From: Verrucomicrobiota bacterium
Lineage (GTDB): Bacteria > Chlamydiota > Chlamydiia > Chlamydiales > Rhabdochlamydiaceae
Direction of reading: 5' to 3'
DNA: 64,000 nucleotides
Assembly (NCBI GenBank): GCA_018240065.1
Contig: JAFEGH010000009.1
Span: 248,001-312,000, forward strand
The notes below the pieces were generated by a model that was not told where the DNA came from, did not search any database, and saw only the letters and a program-made list of their open reading frames with translations. This document shows, piece by piece, positions 61,472 through 64,000 of this stretch. Each line of letters starts with the position of its first letter. Position 1 is the first letter of the stretch. Position numbers and translations under genes: made by a program.

Positions 61472-64000
61472 AATCATCCCCTGGAGATCAACCCCTGTTT
61501 ACGTTTTACGACATGAAGCGGCTCTTTTTGCGGCACCGCTCGCGGATCAAAGCGACAGCTCTCTTCTTCGGGATCGCCGTTTTCGCCCTGCTGCTTCTGC
61601 GCGAGCCGGCCTACGAACTGGAAGCGACCTTTAAACAGGCGAGCAAGCAGAATGAGCTGAGCATGGGCATGAAGGAGATGTTCCAGCAGTTCATGGCGCT
61701 GTCTACCGAAAGCGGGACGATCGCCGTCATGCAGTCAAAAACCGTTCTTAGGAATGTTGTCGAAGAGTTAGGAATGCAGGCTGAATGCGATCCCGATTTT
61801 TTTCTCGTCGCCGCTCTGAAACACGTCTGGGAAAATTTATACACCGAGTTTGGCGGGACCCTTTCCGACCCTGACAGATTTGTTTGCAGCGACGTCGTCT
61901 ATTCGGGAGAGCGCCCACTAAAAATGTTTGTCAGGCTGACCGAGAGCGGCTCCTATCAATTATTCGACATTAAAAAGCAGCTGATCGGCGAAGGCAAACT
62001 CGGGGATCAGCTCTCTTTCCCTTCAGGACACCTGGCATTGAACCGTGTCCCGAAACATGCCAGACCGAGCCGTTTCTACCGATTGGTTGTGAATCCCTGG
62101 GATAAAGTTGTTAAAAAGTTTCAGGAGCGGCTGAAAGTCTCTCCCTTGAAGCAAGACAAGAACATTCTAAAACTGACCTTCACTTCCCGAGACCGTTTTT
62201 TGGGCACGGAGTTTCTGAATCGCCTCATGGTGGGATATCAGAGCTACCTAAAGTGGGAAAATGACGAGATGTGCCAGAAGCAGCTTGCCCATCTTCAGAA
62301 AAGACAGGATGAACTGACGGGATATTACGATCAGGCGCTGATAGAGCATGCCGCCTATTTGAAGGACAATCTGGCTAAAAACGGCTTCATCGGATTTGCG
62401 CAGGAAATTGAGACTCTCTCCGAGCCCAAGAACTTTTATACTTCCAAGCTGTTCGACGTCGACCTCGAGTTGAAACGGCTGCACGATGCCAAAACAGCAA
62501 ATAAGACGGAAATGAAATCCAAAGAAAGCAAGCCCGTCAGGCAGGAGCGGATCCACGGCCGCAATGAAAAAAAGACAGAGGGGAAACCTCATTTGGCTGA
62601 AGAAAGGAAGGAGCTGGTTTCCCGGATAGAGAACTGCGATCTGGACTTGCAGCGAAGCAAGTCTGCGCAAACCCTGTCTATCAATGATGAAATTACGCAA
62701 GTTGCAGAGCAGGTGAATGAGGCGACTCTGCTTTTACACAGTTTGGAGAAGCAGGAAAAACTGCCTACGACTCCCTCTCTTTTAAAGGAACCCAGGAGCG
62801 CGATCGCCCAGCTTGTCAAGCAGATCGCTGCCTCCTATGAGACCGAGCAAGAGATTGCAGCAGCCGATAGCGCCCCGCGGCACAACCAAAACGTTGTCTA
62901 CTTAAGAGAATTTATCTCTCAGCTCCAGCAAAAAAGGCAGATCCTGGAAGAGGACTTCAAGCTGCTGTTGCAAGGCGCGGACGAATTTTCCGGATTAGGT
63001 CTGGGGACCGCACAAGGGCTGCTCGTGGAATATACGCGGCAGCGCGACAGCATGCAGGCTCAGATCATGGAGATCGTGTTTTTAAGAGAGCAGATCGTAA
63101 GGCCTGATTTCGAAATGAGCTCGCTCGGAGGAGTCTTCGAGGATGGCGTCACCAGAGAGCTTGTGAATAAATCAAGCGCGATTGCGTTGCAGCTGAAAGA
63201 TGAAAACAACCGCAGCATGCGCGAGCAGGAGAGGCTGATTGAAACCCTTCAGACTCAAAAGAACTTCCTTTCCCATTACCTTTTGCAGACAGGAGAACTT
63301 AAAAGGCTCAGACTCAAGCTGCTCGATGATAAGATCGCCTCGCTGCAGCAGACGACCCTCTCTCTTCTGGAATCCGAGAAAGAGCTTCTCAAGAACAAAC
63401 TGCAGGAACTCAATACAAAGATGGGGGACCTTCCCGAAAAGTGGCGCCGCGAATCGTTGCTCATGTTGAAAAAAGAATTTGGAGCGATGATGCTGGAAGG
63501 CGTTTCCCAGCTTGCTGAAGCGAAATATCTCGGCCAGCATATCTTTCAGATCAGTTCCAAACCGCTCGACAGAGCCTTCCCCCCCGTCCGGCCCCAGTCG
63601 CCGAGAGTCTTCCTTATTTCTTTTGTTTCCGCATTGATGGCAGGAGTGTGCTGCTATCTTCTCATCTTCACCAAATCCCTGTACGAAGGGCTGCCCGCAT
63701 CCGATGAGACTCTCAAACTCTCGGGATTCCCCGTCAGCGGAAAACTGTCGCAATATTGCAATACCAACCTGGCCCAGATGCAGGAGAATGACTTGGAAAC
63801 CTTGCGCCACTCCGCCGAGTTTATTGCCTCCCGTCCAAAGGGAATCGAGGCGGTCATGGCCGTCTGTATCGGCGGAAAGTACCCCGATTATTCCCAGCCG
63901 CTGGCCGAGCTCCTTTCGATGCGCGGACTTAAGACACTGGTTGTCCAATGCACCTTCGACAAGGTCGTCCATCCGGATGAGGTTCCGGGACTCTGGCAGT
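61468..64000 (+). CDS. Wzz/Wzc-like polysaccharide co-polymerase (partial, runs off the edge)
   Basis: The gene starts at the ATG at 61468 within the wza stop and stays open to the window end, at least 844 codons. A transmembrane helix lies at about residues 28-46 (ALFFGIAVFALLLL), then a very long coiled-coil periplasmic domain with repeated heptads, a second helix at about 707-727 (VFLISFVSALMAGVCCYLLIF) and a cytoplasmic domain. This is the Wzz or BY-kinase plan. The cytoplasmic start (AVMAVCIGGKYPDYSQPLAEL) lies where BY-kinases have a Walker A motif, but G-x4-GKS/T is absent here and LVVQC replaces LLIDAD, so kinase activity looks lost. The long insertion in the coiled coil is unusual. 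Confidence 0.88.
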   Translation, partial: MKSSPGDQPLFTFYDMKRLFLRHRSRIKATALFFGIAVFALLLLREPAYELEATFKQASKQNELSMGMKEMFQQFMALSTESGTIAVMQSKTVLRNVVEELGMQAECDPDFFLVAALKHVWENLYTEFGGTLSDPDRFVCSDVVYSGERPLKMFVRLTESGSYQLFDIKKQLIGEGKLGDQLSFPSGHLALNRVPKHARPSRFYRLVVNPWDKVVKKFQERLKVSPLKQDKNILKLTFTSRDRFLGTEFLNRLMVGYQSYLKWENDEMCQKQLAHLQKRQDELTGYYDQALIEHAAYLKDNLAKNGFIGFAQEIETLSEPKNFYTSKLFDVDLELKRLHDAKTANKTEMKSKESKPVRQERIHGRNEKKTEGKPHLAEERKELVSRIENCDLDLQRSKSAQTLSINDEITQVAEQVNEATLLLHSLEKQEKLPTTPSLLKEPRSAIAQLVKQIAASYETEQEIAAADSAPRHNQNVVYLREFISQLQQKRQILEEDFKLLLQGADEFSGLGLGTAQGLLVEYTRQRDSMQAQIMEIVFLREQIVRPDFEMSSLGGVFEDGVTRELVNKSSAIALQLKDENNRSMREQERLIETLQTQKNFLSHYLLQTGELKRLRLKLLDDKIASLQQTTLSLLESEKELLKNKLQELNTKMGDLPEKWRRESLLMLKKEFGAMMLEGVSQLAEAKYLGQHIFQISSKPLDRAFPPVRPQSPRVFLISFVSALMAGVCCYLLIFTKSLYEGLPASDETLKLSGFPVSGKLSQYCNTNLAQMQENDLETLRHSAEFIASRPKGIEAVMAVCIGGKYPDYSQPLAELLSMRGLKTLVVQCTFDKVVHPDEVPGLWQ

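Noticed and set aside
63172-63972. 266-codon minus-strand frame near the right edge
   Set aside because: It lies within the Wzz/Wzc-like gene, which has the better architecture and an overlap with wza.

Overview
The window comes from a chlamydia-like bacterium, most likely a Parachlamydiales-type member of the Chlamydiae. The reasons are the gene set (SecA, an enolase/RsgA/TrmH block, lpdA-lipA, a eukaryote-type UDP-sugar pyrophosphorylase beside gpsA, scattered type II secretion pseudopilins, glycogen gene glgC), two tandem proteins with the bilobed hydrophobic hairpin plus coiled coil of inclusion-membrane (Inc) proteins, and a string of large orphan proteins that look like host-directed effectors. 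I infer the phylum from recalled gene content and architecture, not from a search. Nearly all of the window is coding; I found no rRNA, tRNA, CRISPR or intact insertion sequence.

Layout. 0-9.6 kb: housekeeping (eno, rsgA, trmH-type methylase, CCA-adding enzyme, mutL, Xaa-Pro peptidase) around a convergent pair of membrane-anchored kinase-like paralogues. 9.6-19.1 kb: accessory block with a 727-residue protein ending in a pentein (guanidino-modifying) domain, a class III adenylate cyclase translationally coupled to a sensor histidine kinase, and an 803-residue protein ending in a bacterial-type PARG domain. 19-24.5 kb: three pseudopilin-like genes split by an OPT transporter, an acidic orphan and a small lipoprotein. 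24.6-32.8 kb: metallophosphoesterase, glgC, a glycosyltransferase, lipA, lpdA, a zinc-ribbon membrane protein, an exported thioredoxin-reductase-like flavoprotein and an orphan. 32.9-39 kb: secA and two Inc-like coiled-coil proteins. 39-51 kb: psd, nth, mnmE, ruvA, ruvC, two GT9 glycosyltransferases, a UDP-sugar pyrophosphorylase, gpsA, a HIT protein and the bifunctional NAD(P)HX repair enzyme. 51-64 kb: an LRR protein, a tandem-duplicated kinase-like protein, a PagL-like lipid A deacylase, a TPP riboswitch in front of an MFS carrier, an exported BNR/sialidase-fold protein, and the start of a capsule/exopolysaccharide locus (UDP-glucuronate epimerase, Wza-like exporter, Wzz/Wzc-like co-polymerase running off the right edge).

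Themes. Several genes look suited to editing host or envelope chemistry: a predicted guanidino-modifying enzyme, a predicted ADP-ribose hydrolase, a lipid A deacylase, a sialidase-fold protein and an LRR protein. Envelope sugar genes are spread over GT2, GT9, epimerase and export genes. Signalling is represented by the cyclase and histidine kinase without an adjacent response regulator, and by three highly diverged proteins with kinase-like motif patterns. The best regulatory call is the TPP riboswitch with an overlapping intrinsic terminator at 55887-56030.
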